From: Xanthomonas sp. NCPPB 1128
GTDB taxonomy: Bacteria; Pseudomonadota; Gammaproteobacteria; Xanthomonadales; Xanthomonadaceae
Length of the DNA stretch: 64,000 bases
Assembly (NCBI RefSeq): GCF_001043115.1
Contig: NZ_LFME01000009.1
Coordinates: forward strand, 62,001-126,000
Reading direction: 5' to 3'
Shown here: positions 27,864 through 37,584 of the stretch, piece after piece
Layout: every line of letters begins with the position of its first letter
Position numbering within the stretch: position 1 is the stretch's first letter
The notes under the pieces: generated by a model
What the model was told of the DNA's origin: nothing
The model's database searches: none
What the model saw: only the letters and a program-made list of their open reading frames with translations
Position numbers and translations under genes: made by a program

Positions 27864-27957
27864 TTCACAGTACTACCGATCTTTTGCAGGGAAAATACAG
27901 AGAAAAGCCCGCGAACTAGCTGGTAACTTCAAAATTATCACGAATTTCGTGAATTAT

Positions 27958-28047
27958 TGGCGGAGAGAGTGGGATTCGAACCCACGGAAGGTTTGACCCT
28001 TCGCCGGTTTTCAAGACCGGTGCCTTAAACCGCTCGGCCATCTCTCC
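27958..28047 (-). tRNA. tRNA-Ser (TGA anticodon)
   Basis: 90-nt tRNA with a long variable arm. The acceptor strand GGAGAGAT pairs with ATCTCTCC-type bases at the 3' end, with CCA encoded. The anticodon stem-loop is CCGGTCTTGAAAACCGG with anticodon TGA. The T-arm is GTGGGTTCGAATCCCAC. It reads UCN serine codons. Its CCA end faces the AT-rich island. Confidence 0.97.
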
Positions 28048-28246
28048 GTTTGCGAACGCGGCGGTACTGCGGAAGAGCGTCGCAGCCGCTTGAAGCACAA
28101 CGCCGCGGAAGCGCGACGCTGCAGTGCCTGTCCCGCTCGACGCGGGCCGGTGCCGCTGACGGCACCGCATGCACCCCGAACCCAGAACCACCAGCACGGG
28201 CGCGCATTTTCGCACGCCCGCGGCGGTTTTGCTCGGCCGGCGTCGC

Positions 28247-29236
28247 TCAACCCGCCTCGACCGCCATCGCGCCCAGGGTCGAGTGCCGGGCCTTGGTGCG
28301 TTCGGGGCAGTTGCCGCCGCAGTCCAGGCGCGAGGCCTCGATCTGGCGCGGCAGGTGTTCGGCGAGGAAGTCGATGAACACGCGCACCGCCGGCAGCAGG
28401 CCGCGGCGCGAGGCGAACACGGCGTGGCAGATGCCCTGCGGCAGCGACCATTCCGGCAGCACCACTTCCAGTTCGCCGTTGCGCACGGCTTCGGCGCAGA
28501 CGGTCTCGGGTAGCAGGGTGATGCCGAAGCCGTCCTTGACCATCGACTGCAGCAGCGGGAAGTCGAAGCCGGCCACGCGCGGCTGCAGGTCGACGCGGCG
28601 CACTTCGCCGGCCGGGCCGTGCAGCTCCCAGCGCTGTCGGGCTTCGTCCTCGCTGATGCTGAGGGTGACGTGCGAAGTCAGTTCCTCGGGGTCCTTGGGG
28701 CGCCCGGCACGGTCCAGGTACTTGGGGCTGGCGACCAGCAGTTCCTGCACCTGGCCAAAGCTGCGCATCACCAGGCTGCCGTCGTCGTCCAGGCGCGAGC
28801 GCACGCGCAGGGCGACGTCGTAGCCTTCGTTGATGATGTCGACGCGGCGATTGCTGATGTTCAGTTGCAGCCGCACCTTGGGGTACTGGTCCAGGAACAT
28901 CGGCAGCAATTTGGGCAACTGCATCTGCGCCAGCGACACCGGCACGCTCACCCGCACCAGGCCGCGCGGTTCGGCGCTGAGCCGGTCGACCACTTCGCGC
29001 GCGGCCTGCGCCTCGGCCAGCATGGTCTGGGCGTGACGGTGCACGCTCATGCCCAGGTCGGTGACGGCGAAGCGGCGCGTGGAGCGCTGCAGCAGGCGCA
29101 CGCCCAGATCGCTCTCCAGCTGGCTGATGCGGCGGCTCAGGCGCGACTTGGGGATGCCCAAGGCGCGCTCGGCGGCGGCGAACCCGCCGTGGTCGACCAC
29201 CATGGCGAAGTAATACAGATCGTTGAGGTCGTGCAT
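28247..29236 (-). CDS. LysR-family transcriptional regulator (329 aa)
   Basis: LysR-type regulator with an N-terminal winged HTH (about 1-62, FAAAERALGIPKSRLSRRIS) and a two-lobed effector-binding domain (about 92-300). The HTH wording (PKSRLSRRISQLE) places it in the AaeR/DsdA-like subgroup that often controls aromatic-compound or redox genes, but no adjacent target gene is present. The C-terminus is Cys-containing (LDCGGNCPERTK), unusual for the family and perhaps redox-sensitive. A 20-bp inverted repeat abuts the start codon. Confidence 0.9.
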   Translation of the reverse strand: MHDLNDLYYFAMVVDHGGFAAAERALGIPKSRLSRRISQLESDLGVRLLQRSTRRFAVTDLGMSVHRHAQTMLAEAQAAREVVDRLSAEPRGLVRVSVPVSLAQMQLPKLLPMFLDQYPKVRLQLNISNRRVDIINEGYDVALRVRSRLDDDGSLVMRSFGQVQELLVASPKYLDRAGRPKDPEELTSHVTLSISEDEARQRWELHGPAGEVRRVDLQPRVAGFDFPLLQSMVKDGFGITLLPETVCAEAVRNGELEVVLPEWSLPQGICHAVFASRRGLLPAVRVFIDFLAEHLPRQIEASRLDCGGNCPERTKARHSTLGAMAVEAG

Positions 29237-29256
29237 GTTCTTTCGATATTTAGAAC
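29237..29256. promoter_or_regulatory. Inverted repeat directly upstream of the LysR gene
   Basis: GTTCT and AGAAC flank TTCGATATTT, giving a T-N11-A-like LysR box. It abuts the ATG, so it could be an autoregulatory site or a leader hairpin. Confidence 0.35.
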
Positions 29257-29562
29257 GATGGGGACAATCGGATCCGGTTCATTCTACTCCTACAACGATT
29301 CGCGCTGCAGCGACGCCGGTCGCGCTGGCGAACTCAGGCAAGGAGGTAGACGTAGACGGCGCAAGATAACCCCGGCCAGGCTAGCGCGAAGTGACGGGTG
29401 TGACGGGTGCGGGAGTTCGGCGCGCGCGGCGCGCCGCCTGCTGCGAGTGCTGCAGGGGGCAATGCATGCGAACTTGCTCCATCTGGGTCGAAGACCCAAT
29501 TAGCGCAAGGCGGGGCATTGCCCGCATCACGCCAATTCGCCTGAGCGCGGTAACAGACAGAA

Positions 29563-29588
29563 GGCGTCGCCGCGGTAACGGCGACGCC
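29563..29588 (-). terminator. Probable terminator of serS
   Basis: GGCGTCGCCG / CGGCGACGCC form a perfect 10-bp stem around a 6-base loop, 39 bp beyond the serS stop. On the minus strand TTCTGTCTGTT follows. Confidence 0.7.
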
Positions 29589-29626
29589 AAGCTCGCCCGA
29601 GGCGGATACCCGGGGCTGGGCGGCGA

Positions 29627-31695
<2,069 letters not shown>

Positions 31696-31809
31696 CCGAA
31701 ATAACTGAACCGCCGCCCGGGTACGCCGGCGGCGTTCACATGGGGGTGACACTGCAGGGACGGGTCCTGGGCGACACTGGAACCGTCCCACGGCACCGGA
31801 GTTGCCGCC

Positions 31810-32061
31810 ATGCCCACCCCGTACAAGTCGACACAGCCGCTGGACGCCTGGAAGCGCCCCGCTCGTCCGTCGTCTGCGCGCCGGGAGCCGCATGCGCGCG
31901 CCGACCATGGGTCGCCCTGGGCCTGGGTGATCGTGATCGCGCTGGCCCTGGCGGTGGCCGGGTGGTGGCTGGCGATGGATCGCGACGACGACAGCAGCGG
32001 CTACAGGGCGCCGCCCTCGACGCCTGCCAACGATCCGCCGCGTCCGCAGCCGACGCACTGA
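31810..32061 (+). CDS. Small single-helix membrane protein (83 aa)
   Basis: Not recognised. A basic N-terminal region of about 37 residues is followed by one clear membrane helix (about 38-55, AWVIVIALALAVAGWWLAM) and a short acidic then Pro-rich tail (DRDDDSS). The orientation is probably N-in. No close operon partner. GC-rich codon use matches neighbours, so it is likely real. Confidence 0.6.
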   Translation: MPTPYKSTQPLDAWKRPARPSSARREPHARADHGSPWAWVIVIALALAVAGWWLAMDRDDDSSGYRAPPSTPANDPPRPQPTH

Positions 32062-32137
32062 TCTCCGACGGCCTTACTTACTTCCCACGCGCTTCTTCAC
32101 CGGCCGCGCGTGTGCGCGACCGGCACCGCGCGTTCGC

Positions 32138-33448
32138 TCAGGCGGTGCGCAACCCGAAGCCGGCACCGCGCGCCAGTGCGTCGAAGCCCGGGAACGACGT
32201 CGCTACGTTCGCCACGTCCTCGATCCGCACCTCGCCCTGCGCCAGCTGCCCGGCGATGGCGAAAGCCATGGCGATGCGATGGTCGCCGTGGCTCTCGATG
32301 GTTCCCGCACCCAGCGTGCCGCCGTGGATTGTGGCGCCGTCCGGGGTCTCGTCGACGACGATGCCGAGGCTGCGCAGCCCGGTCGCCATCGCCGCCAGGC
32401 GGTCCGATTCCTTGACCCGCAGCTCCGCCGCGCCGCTGACCACGGTCTGGCCTTCGGCGGCGGCCGCGGCCACGAATAACGCCGGGAACTCGTCGATCAT
32501 GTCCGGCACCACGTCCTCTGGAATCCGCGCACCGCGCAGCGGCGCGTAGCGCACGCGCAGGTCGGCGACCGGCTCGCCGCCGTGCTCGCTGTGGTTGTGC
32601 TCGACGATGTCCGCACCCATCAAGCGCAGCGCGGCCAGCAGGCCGGTGCGGCGCGGATTGAGCCCGACCGCCTTCAGGGTGATGTCCGAGCCGGGAATGA
32701 TGCTGGCGGCGACGATGAAGAACGCCGCCGAGGAGAAGTCCGCCGGCACCGCGATGTCGGTGGAGCGCAGGCGCTGGCCGCCGCGCAGGCGCGCCTGGCC
32801 GGGCGCGAAGTCGATATCCACGCCGAACGCGGACAACATGCGCTCGGTGTAGTCGCGGGTGGGATGTGGCTCCTGCACCGAAGTGACGCCCTCGGCATAC
32901 AGCCCGGCCAGCAGCACCGCCGACTTGACCTGCGCACTGGCCACCGGCGAGACGAAGTCGATGCCGCGCAGCGGCTGCCCGCCGTGGATGCGCAGCGGCG
33001 GCACGCCATTGGCCTCGGTGTCGATACGCGCGCCCATCAGCGCCAGCGGCTCGGTCACCCGCCGCATCGGCCGCTTGGACAGCGACGCATCGCCGACCAG
33101 CACGCTATCGAACGACTGCGCTGCGAGCAGCCCGGCGAGCAGGCGCATGCCGGTGCCGGCGTTGCCGCAATCCAGCTCGCCCTGCGGCGCCTGCAGCCCA
33201 TCCACGCCCACCCCATGCACGACGCGCTGCGACGGCGACGGCGTCTCGATCCGCACCCCGAGCCGCGCGAAGATCGCCGCGGTCGAACGCGTGTCCTCGC
33301 CCTCGAGAAACCCCTCGATCCGCGACGTGCCATCGGCCAACGCCGCGAACATCACCGCCCGGTGCGACACCGACTTGTCCCCCGGCACCGTCAGCGTGCC
33401 CTGCAGCGCAGTGCCGCGCGTTGCGATCCAGCCTTGCTCGTTGCTCAT
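32138..33448 (-). CDS. aroA: 5-enolpyruvylshikimate-3-phosphate synthase
   Basis: Sixth step of the shikimate pathway: shikimate-3-phosphate plus PEP gives EPSP. Signature segments are PGDKSVSHRAVMFAALADG (about 20-38), with the Lys that binds substrate, and LDCGNAGTGMRLLAGLL. RVKESDRLAAMATGL and a C-terminal GDHRIAMAFAIAG are also present. 436 aa. Two ATGs overlap at 33451 and 33448; the second has AGGAA at better spacing. The glyphosate-site segment GNAGTGMR is of the ordinary sensitive-type order but this is not a test. In most relatives it follows pheA directly; here 591 bp of repeats separate them. Confidence 0.96.
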   Translation of the reverse strand: MSNEQGWIATRGTALQGTLTVPGDKSVSHRAVMFAALADGTSRIEGFLEGEDTRSTAAIFARLGVRIETPSPSQRVVHGVGVDGLQAPQGELDCGNAGTGMRLLAGLLAAQSFDSVLVGDASLSKRPMRRVTEPLALMGARIDTEANGVPPLRIHGGQPLRGIDFVSPVASAQVKSAVLLAGLYAEGVTSVQEPHPTRDYTERMLSAFGVDIDFAPGQARLRGGQRLRSTDIAVPADFSSAAFFIVAASIIPGSDITLKAVGLNPRRTGLLAALRLMGADIVEHNHSEHGGEPVADLRVRYAPLRGARIPEDVVPDMIDEFPALFVAAAAAEGQTVVSGAAELRVKESDRLAAMATGLRSLGIVVDETPDGATIHGGTLGAGTIESHGDHRIAMAFAIAGQLAQGEVRIEDVANVATSFPGFDALARGAGFGLRTA

Positions 33449-33560
33449 CATCGTTCCTGAAAGTCCAACCACCCGAAGATCCACCCTACCCGACGACACC
33501 GCAGCCGATACCGGGCGCTTGCGCCACCGCTACGACGCTTCTTACACCCAGTCCGCCACC

Positions 33561-33690
33561 GCTGTTGCTGTTGCTGTTGCTGTTGTTCTTGCTGTTTGCT
33601 CTTGCTGTTGCCGTTGTTCTTGCTGTTTGTTCTTGCTCTTGCTGTTTGTTCTTGCTCTTGCTGTTTGCTCTTGCTGTCGCTGCTGCTCTC
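33561..33690. repeat. Short-motif satellite of GCTGTT / CTTGCTGTTT units
   Basis: About 130 bp made almost wholly of GCTGTT, TTGCTC and CTTGCTGTTTG-type units, beginning with four perfect GCTGTT/TGCTGT repeats. Such arrays are prone to slipped-strand length change. One minus-strand frame would encode Gln/Asn/Ser runs but lacks other gene features. Confidence 0.85.
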
Positions 33691-33713
33691 AATCCCCCGT
33701 GAGGGCTGGCGGG

Positions 33714-33805
33714 CACGACGGGTAAAACCCCGTAAGGGGCGACGCGCAGGATGCGCGTCGTTTTCGGCAGGCACATGGATGTGCCTTCCGAAAATTCCCG
33801 TCGTG
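33714..33805. repeat. Nested multi-stem palindromic element
   Basis: An outer 9-bp stem (CACGACGGG at 33714-33722 with CCCGTCGTG at 33797-33805) encloses three hairpins. These are CCCC-gtaa-GGGG, CGACGCGCA/TGCGCGTCG (33740-33760) and TTTTCGG...CCGAAAA (33761-33794), the last with an inner GGCACA/TGTGCC stem. The whole can fold as a junction with three arms on a stalk. Confidence 0.7.
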
Positions 33806-33813
33806 ACCGCGGA

Positions 33814-33832
33814 CCCCGCGCGCAGCGCGGGG
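33814..33832. repeat. GC-rich hairpin
   Basis: CCCCGCGC-gca-GCGCGGGG, a perfect 8-bp stem next to the nested element. Confidence 0.6.
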
Positions 33833-33863
33833 CAGCCCGCCCGGGGGTGTGTTTCTTTTGGTT

Positions 33864-33891
33864 ACTTTTCTTTGCACAAGCAAAGAAAAGT
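33864..33891 (-). terminator. A/T-rich hairpin, possible pheA terminator
   Basis: ACTTTTCTTTGC-acaa-GCAAAGAAAAGT, a perfect 12-bp stem with T-rich arms, about 150 bp downstream of the pheA stop. It may end the pheA transcript or be part of the dispersed repeat. Confidence 0.4.
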
Positions 33892-34039
33892 GACTCGCGC
33901 GTCAGCGCGAAAGCTGTTGCAGTTGCTGCTGTCTTGCCGCTTTTCCAGCCAACCAGTTAGAGCACCTGACTGTTAATCAAGTAGCCATTGCTTAGAGATC
34001 AACTTCGTCGTCACACAGCAAAGACCAAAGCCGTCCGGA

Positions 34040-35191
34040 TCAAGGCACCGCCACCGGATACGACCCCAACACCTTGATCTGCGCCGAATGCGCCTTCAAC
34101 TCCGCCAACGCCAACTTCATCGCCTCATCCTCTACATGCCCCGCCAGATCGATGAAGAACCCGTACTCCCACTTCGCCTGATGCGACGGCCGCGACTCGA
34201 TCCGGTTCATGCTGATCCCATGCCGCGCGAACGGACTGAGCACATCGAACAGCGCACCCGGCTTGTCGTGGATGAACACCAGCACCGACGTGCGATCGTG
34301 CCCCGACGGCGGGAAGATCTGCCGCCCGATCACCAGGAACCGCGTGGTGTTGTCCGCGTCGTCCTCGATCGACTTCATGATCACCTTCTTCAGCGCATAC
34401 ACATGCGCCGCGCTCTCCCCACCGATCGCCGCCGCATCGTCGGCGTTGCGCGCGCGGCGCGCGCCCTCGGCGTTGCTGGAGACCGGAATCTTCTCCACCT
34501 TGGGCAGGTTCGCACGCAGCCAGCCGGCAGTCTGCGCGAACGACTGCGGATGCGCATAGATCCGCTCGATCGCGTCCAGCCGCCCGCTGCGCGAGAGCAG
34601 GAACTGGTGCACGCGCAGCTCGGTCTCGCCGCAGATCTTCAGGTTGGAGGTCAGGAACATGTCCAGGGTGACCTGGATCGTGCCTTGCCCGGAGTTCTCC
34701 ACCGGCACCACGCCGAAGTCGGCGTTGCCGCTCTCCACTTCCTGGAACACTTCCTCGATGGTCGCCATCGGCAGGCCCACCGCCGAGCGACCGAAGTGCT
34801 TGAGCACCGCCTGCTGGCTGAAGGTGCCTTCCGGCCCCAGGTAGCCGATCTTCAGCGGTTCCTGCTGCGCCAGGCAGGCGGACATGATCTCGCGGAACAC
34901 GTGCACCAGCACTTCGTCGCTGAGCGGGCCCTGGTTGCGGTCCACCACCATGCGCAGCACCTGCGCCTCGCGCTCGGGCCGGTAATAGTCCACCGCCGCA
35001 GCGAGCTTGCCCTTGGCCTTGCCGACCTGGTGCGCGAATTGCGCGCGCTCGGCGATCAGCGCCTGGATAGTGCGGTCGATCTCGTCGATCTTGGCGCGCA
35101 CGTCGGCCAGGGCCGGCGTGGCGGCGGGCTTGGCCGGCTTGGACGACTTAGGGTCGGCGGCGGTGGGGGATTTCTTCGGCTTTGCGGCCAT
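34040..35191 (-). CDS. pheA: Bifunctional chorismate mutase / prephenate dehydratase (P-protein)
   Basis: Makes phenylpyruvate from chorismate. The AroQ chorismate mutase domain (about 28-115) has IDEIDRTIQALIAERAQFAHQVGKAK, shown here only in outline. The dehydratase domain (about 120-295) opens with YLGPEGTFSQQA and ends with the NTTRFLVIG motif. The ACT regulatory domain (about 305-380) carries MNRIESRPS, the phenylalanine-binding ESRP motif, so feedback inhibition by phenylalanine is expected. 383 aa, normal. A Lys/Pro/Ala-rich leader of about 25 residues precedes the mutase domain. It lies 80 bp downstream of serC on the same strand. Confidence 0.96.
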   Translation of the reverse strand: MAAKPKKSPTAADPKSSKPAKPAATPALADVRAKIDEIDRTIQALIAERAQFAHQVGKAKGKLAAAVDYYRPEREAQVLRMVVDRNQGPLSDEVLVHVFREIMSACLAQQEPLKIGYLGPEGTFSQQAVLKHFGRSAVGLPMATIEEVFQEVESGNADFGVVPVENSGQGTIQVTLDMFLTSNLKICGETELRVHQFLLSRSGRLDAIERIYAHPQSFAQTAGWLRANLPKVEKIPVSSNAEGARRARNADDAAAIGGESAAHVYALKKVIMKSIEDDADNTTRFLVIGRQIFPPSGHDRTSVLVFIHDKPGALFDVLSPFARHGISMNRIESRPSHQAKWEYGFFIDLAGHVEDEAMKLALAELKAHSAQIKVLGSYPVAVP

Positions 35192-35234
35192 GGATCGGGG
35201 GTTCCTCGGTGGTCCGGATCGCCGGCGCGATCCG

Positions 35235-35257
35235 GTCGCGGCTGAAGCCGCTCCTAC
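35235..35257. repeat. Single REP arm between serC and pheA
   Basis: One arm only of the REP palindrome (core GGCTGAAGCCGCTCCTAC) without its partner, in the 80-bp gap between serC and pheA. Confidence 0.75.
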
Positions 35258-35271
35258 AAAAAATCGGCGAC

Positions 35272-36357
35272 TCAGCCGTGGCGCTGCTGGAAGTCGTGCA
35301 TGAACGCGACCAGCGCCTGCGCGCCGGCCAGGGGCATGGCGTTGTACAGCGACGCGCGGATGCCGCCGACCGCCTTGTGGCCCTTCAGCGCCAGCAGGCC
35401 GGCCGCCTTGGACTCCGCGACGAAACGCGTAGTCAGCGTCTCATCCGGCAGGAAGAACGGGATGTTCATCCGCGAGCGCACCGCCGCCGCGACCTCGTTG
35501 CGGTAGAAGCCGCCGGAGGCGTCGATCGCTGCGTACACCAGCGCCGACTTGGCCTGGTTGCGCTTCGCGAACGCCTCTACCCCGCCCTCGGCCAGCATCC
35601 ACTTGAACACCAGCCCGGCCAGGTACCAGTTCCAGGTCGGCGGCGTGTTGAGCATGGAATCGCGCGCCACGTGCGAGCGGTAGTCGAAGATGTCCGCGCG
35701 CGGCTGGCCGGCGCGTTCGAGCAGGTCGCGACGGACGATCACCACGGTGACGCCGACCGGGCCGAGGTTCTTCTGCGCGCCGGCGTAGATCAGGGCGTAC
35801 CTGGACACGTCGATCGGCTCGGAGGCGATGCTGGAGCTGAAATCGGCGAACAGCGGCACCGCGCCGACGTCAGGCGTGTCGCGGAACTCCACGCCATGGA
35901 TGGTCTCGTTGGCGGTGATGTGCACGTAGGCGGCATCGTCGCGCAACTGCCAGGCGGCGCGCGGCGGGATGTCGCGGAAGCCGTCGGCCTCGCTGCTGGC
36001 GGCCACGTGCACGTCGACGTAGGGCCCGACCTGCTTGATCGCGGTCTTGCCCCAGTGCCCGGTCACCACATAGTCCACGGTCTGCCCGGGCGCGGCGAAG
36101 TTCAGCGCCAGCAGCGCCTGCTGGGTGGTGGCGCCACCGGCCAGGAACAGCACGGCATAGTCGTCGGGAATGCCGATCAGCCGGCGCAGGTCGGCGTCGG
36201 CCTGCGCCGCCACCTCCATGAACTCGGCGCCACGGTGGCTCAGCTCCACGATCGAGGCGCCCACGCCGTTCCACTCCAACATCTCCGCCTGCGCCTGGCG
36301 CAGGACCGATTCCGGCAAGGCAGCGGGGCCGGCACTGAAATTGAACGCGCGCGTCAT
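35272..36357 (-). CDS. serC: Phosphoserine aminotransferase
   Basis: PLP enzyme that transaminates 3-phosphohydroxypyruvate to phosphoserine (serine synthesis) and acts in pyridoxine synthesis. The N-terminus [15 protein letters not shown] is diagnostic, as are SHRGAEF, the PLP loop [10 protein letters not shown] and the Schiff-base lysine Lys196 in [12 protein letters not shown]. 361 aa. The ATG at 36355-36357 is the family-conserved start; a longer frame upstream is not homologous. Likely co-transcribed with pheA. Confidence 0.96.
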   Translation of the reverse strand: MTRAFNFSAGPAALPESVLRQAQAEMLEWNGVGASIVELSHRGAEFMEVAAQADADLRRLIGIPDDYAVLFLAGGATTQQALLALNFAAPGQTVDYVVTGHWGKTAIKQVGPYVDVHVAASSEADGFRDIPPRAAWQLRDDAAYVHITANETIHGVEFRDTPDVGAVPLFADFSSSIASEPIDVSRYALIYAGAQKNLGPVGVTVVIVRRDLLERAGQPRADIFDYRSHVARDSMLNTPPTWNWYLAGLVFKWMLAEGGVEAFAKRNQAKSALVYAAIDASGGFYRNEVAAAVRSRMNIPFFLPDETLTTRFVAESKAAGLLALKGHKAVGGIRASLYNAMPLAGAQALVAFMHDFQQRHG

Positions 36358-36510
36358 GGGGCACCTATCGGACAGGATCCCTAGTATGCCGCAGCGCAAC
36401 AGCTTGCGGCCCGGGCAATTTAGGTTGCATTTGCATCCATTCGCCCGGCGCATGCGTAGTCTGTGTTGAAGTCCCCGCTACCGCTCGCCCCTTCGCTCCA
36501 GGAGTCCGCC

Positions 36511-37479
36511 ATGTCGTTGCGCGATGCCCTCACCGTCCCCAGCCGCGAGATCACCGACGAGGCGGTCTACCGCGACCGGCGGCGCCTGCTGCAGGCCCTG
36601 GCGTTGACCCCGCTGTCCGGCCTGGTCGGCTGCGCCGATGCCGAGCCGCCGGCCCCGCCGAAGACCGTGGTGACGCCGGAGCAGGCGCGCAGCGGGTTCC
36701 GCACCAACGAGGAACTGACCCGCTACGAGGACGTGACCAGCTACAACAACTTCTACGAGTTCGGCACCGACAAGACCGATCCGTCGAAGGCGGCCAAGAC
36801 CCTGCGCACTTCGCCGTGGTCGGTGAAGGTGTCCGGGGAATGCGAGAAGCCCGGCACGCTGTCCCTGGACGACCTGCTCAAGGGCCATACGCCCGAGGAG
36901 CGGATCTACCGGCTGCGCTGCGTGGAAGGCTGGTCGATGGTGATCCCGTGGCTGGGCGTGCCGCTGGGCGAGGTGCTCAAGCGCTTCGCCCCGACCTCCA
37001 AGGCCAAGTATGTCGCCTTCACCACCCTGGCCGATCCGCAGCAGATGCCCGGCGTCCGCTACAGCTCGATCGACTGGCCGTACAAGGAAGGCCTGCGCAT
37101 CGACGAGGCCATGCACCCGCTGACCCTGCTCGCCACCGGCCTGTACGGCAAGCCGCTGCCGCAGCAGAACGGCGCGCCGCTGCGGCTGGTGGTGCCGTGG
37201 AAGTACGGCTTCAAGAGCATCAAGTCGATCGTGGAGATCCGCTTCGTCGAGCGCATGCCGGAAACCGCCTGGCACGAGCTGCAGCCGTCCGAGTACGGCT
37301 TCTTCTCCAACGTCAATCCGGCGGTGGACCACCCGCGCTGGAGCCAGAAGACCGAGCGACGCATCGCCGGCAAGGCCAGCAAGCTGTTCGCCGAGCGCAT
37401 TCCCACCCGCCCGTTCAACGGCTATGCCGACCAGGTGGCGTCGCTGTATGCGGGGATGGATCTGAAGAAATGGTATTGA
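36511..37479 (+). CDS. msrP: Protein-methionine-sulfoxide reductase, molybdopterin subunit MsrP
   Basis: Periplasmic Mo-molybdopterin enzyme that repairs oxidised methionines in envelope proteins. The catalytic Mo ligand is Cys137 in [14 protein letters not shown]; further family segments are [12 protein letters not shown] and [12 protein letters not shown]. The N-terminus has [21 protein letters not shown], a twin-arginine-like signal, as expected for a Moco protein. It is followed by Cys41 where cleavage or lipidation could occur. 322 aa. The ribosome site AGGAG precedes the ATG. The haem partner msrQ follows after 105 bp. Confidence 0.94.
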   Translation: MSLRDALTVPSREITDEAVYRDRRRLLQALALTPLSGLVGCADAEPPAPPKTVVTPEQARSGFRTNEELTRYEDVTSYNNFYEFGTDKTDPSKAAKTLRTSPWSVKVSGECEKPGTLSLDDLLKGHTPEERIYRLRCVEGWSMVIPWLGVPLGEVLKRFAPTSKAKYVAFTTLADPQQMPGVRYSSIDWPYKEGLRIDEAMHPLTLLATGLYGKPLPQQNGAPLRLVVPWKYGFKSIKSIVEIRFVERMPETAWHELQPSEYGFFSNVNPAVDHPRWSQKTERRIAGKASKLFAERIPTRPFNGYADQVASLYAGMDLKKWY

Positions 37480-37480
37480 G

Positions 37481-37519
37481 CCGGGATTGGGGATTCGGGA
37501 GTGGGGATTCGTGGAGCGG
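37481..37519. repeat. GGGATT-type simple repeat after msrP
   Basis: Three imperfect units of GGGATTGGGGATTCGGGAG type between msrP and msrQ. The same class is found as an inverted pair at 44057-44097 and 44178-44214. Confidence 0.6.
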
Positions 37520-37584
37520 TCGCTGCGCGCGGCGGGTTTGCGCATCCTCCCTGGCATTGTTGGCGTGCATTGGTTTGAGATTGC

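Larger units (their letters stand above)
25260..27957. mobile_element. AT-rich island with PARIS-like defence genes next to tRNA-Ser
   Basis: A block of about 2.7 kb is visibly lower in GC and has different codon use (many AT-ending codons) than everything around it. It carries just two genes, an AAA ATPase and a DUF4435 protein, and ends directly at the 3' (CCA) end of tRNA-Ser, a classic integration site. No integrase or duplicated tRNA end is seen, so it may be a decayed or carried-over island. Confidence 0.6.
29237..29626. other. Intergenic region between LysR gene and serS
   Basis: About 390 bp, with the LysR-proximal inverted repeat at one end and the serS terminator hairpin (29563-29588) at the other. 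Nothing convincing as a gene in between. Confidence 0.6.
33449..34039. other. Repeat-filled gap between pheA and aroA
   Basis: 591 bp between two same-strand aromatic-biosynthesis genes. It contains a short-motif satellite (33561-33690), a nested multi-stem palindromic element (33714-33805) and further hairpins at 33814-33832 and 33864-33891. No convincing gene is seen, although small frames are open across the repeats. Confidence 0.75.

Noticed and set aside
27754-27996. Short frame ending WRREWDSNPRKV
   Set aside because: This is translation of the tRNA-Ser gene end, a well-known false protein.
33448-33776. Minus-strand Gln/Ser/Asn-rich frames across the satellite
   Set aside because: Composition follows from the DNA repeat; there is no recognised start or domain.
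36423-36438. Near-palindrome GGTTGCATTTGCATCC between serC and msrP
   Set aside because: Short and imperfect, and no regulator is suggested by it.
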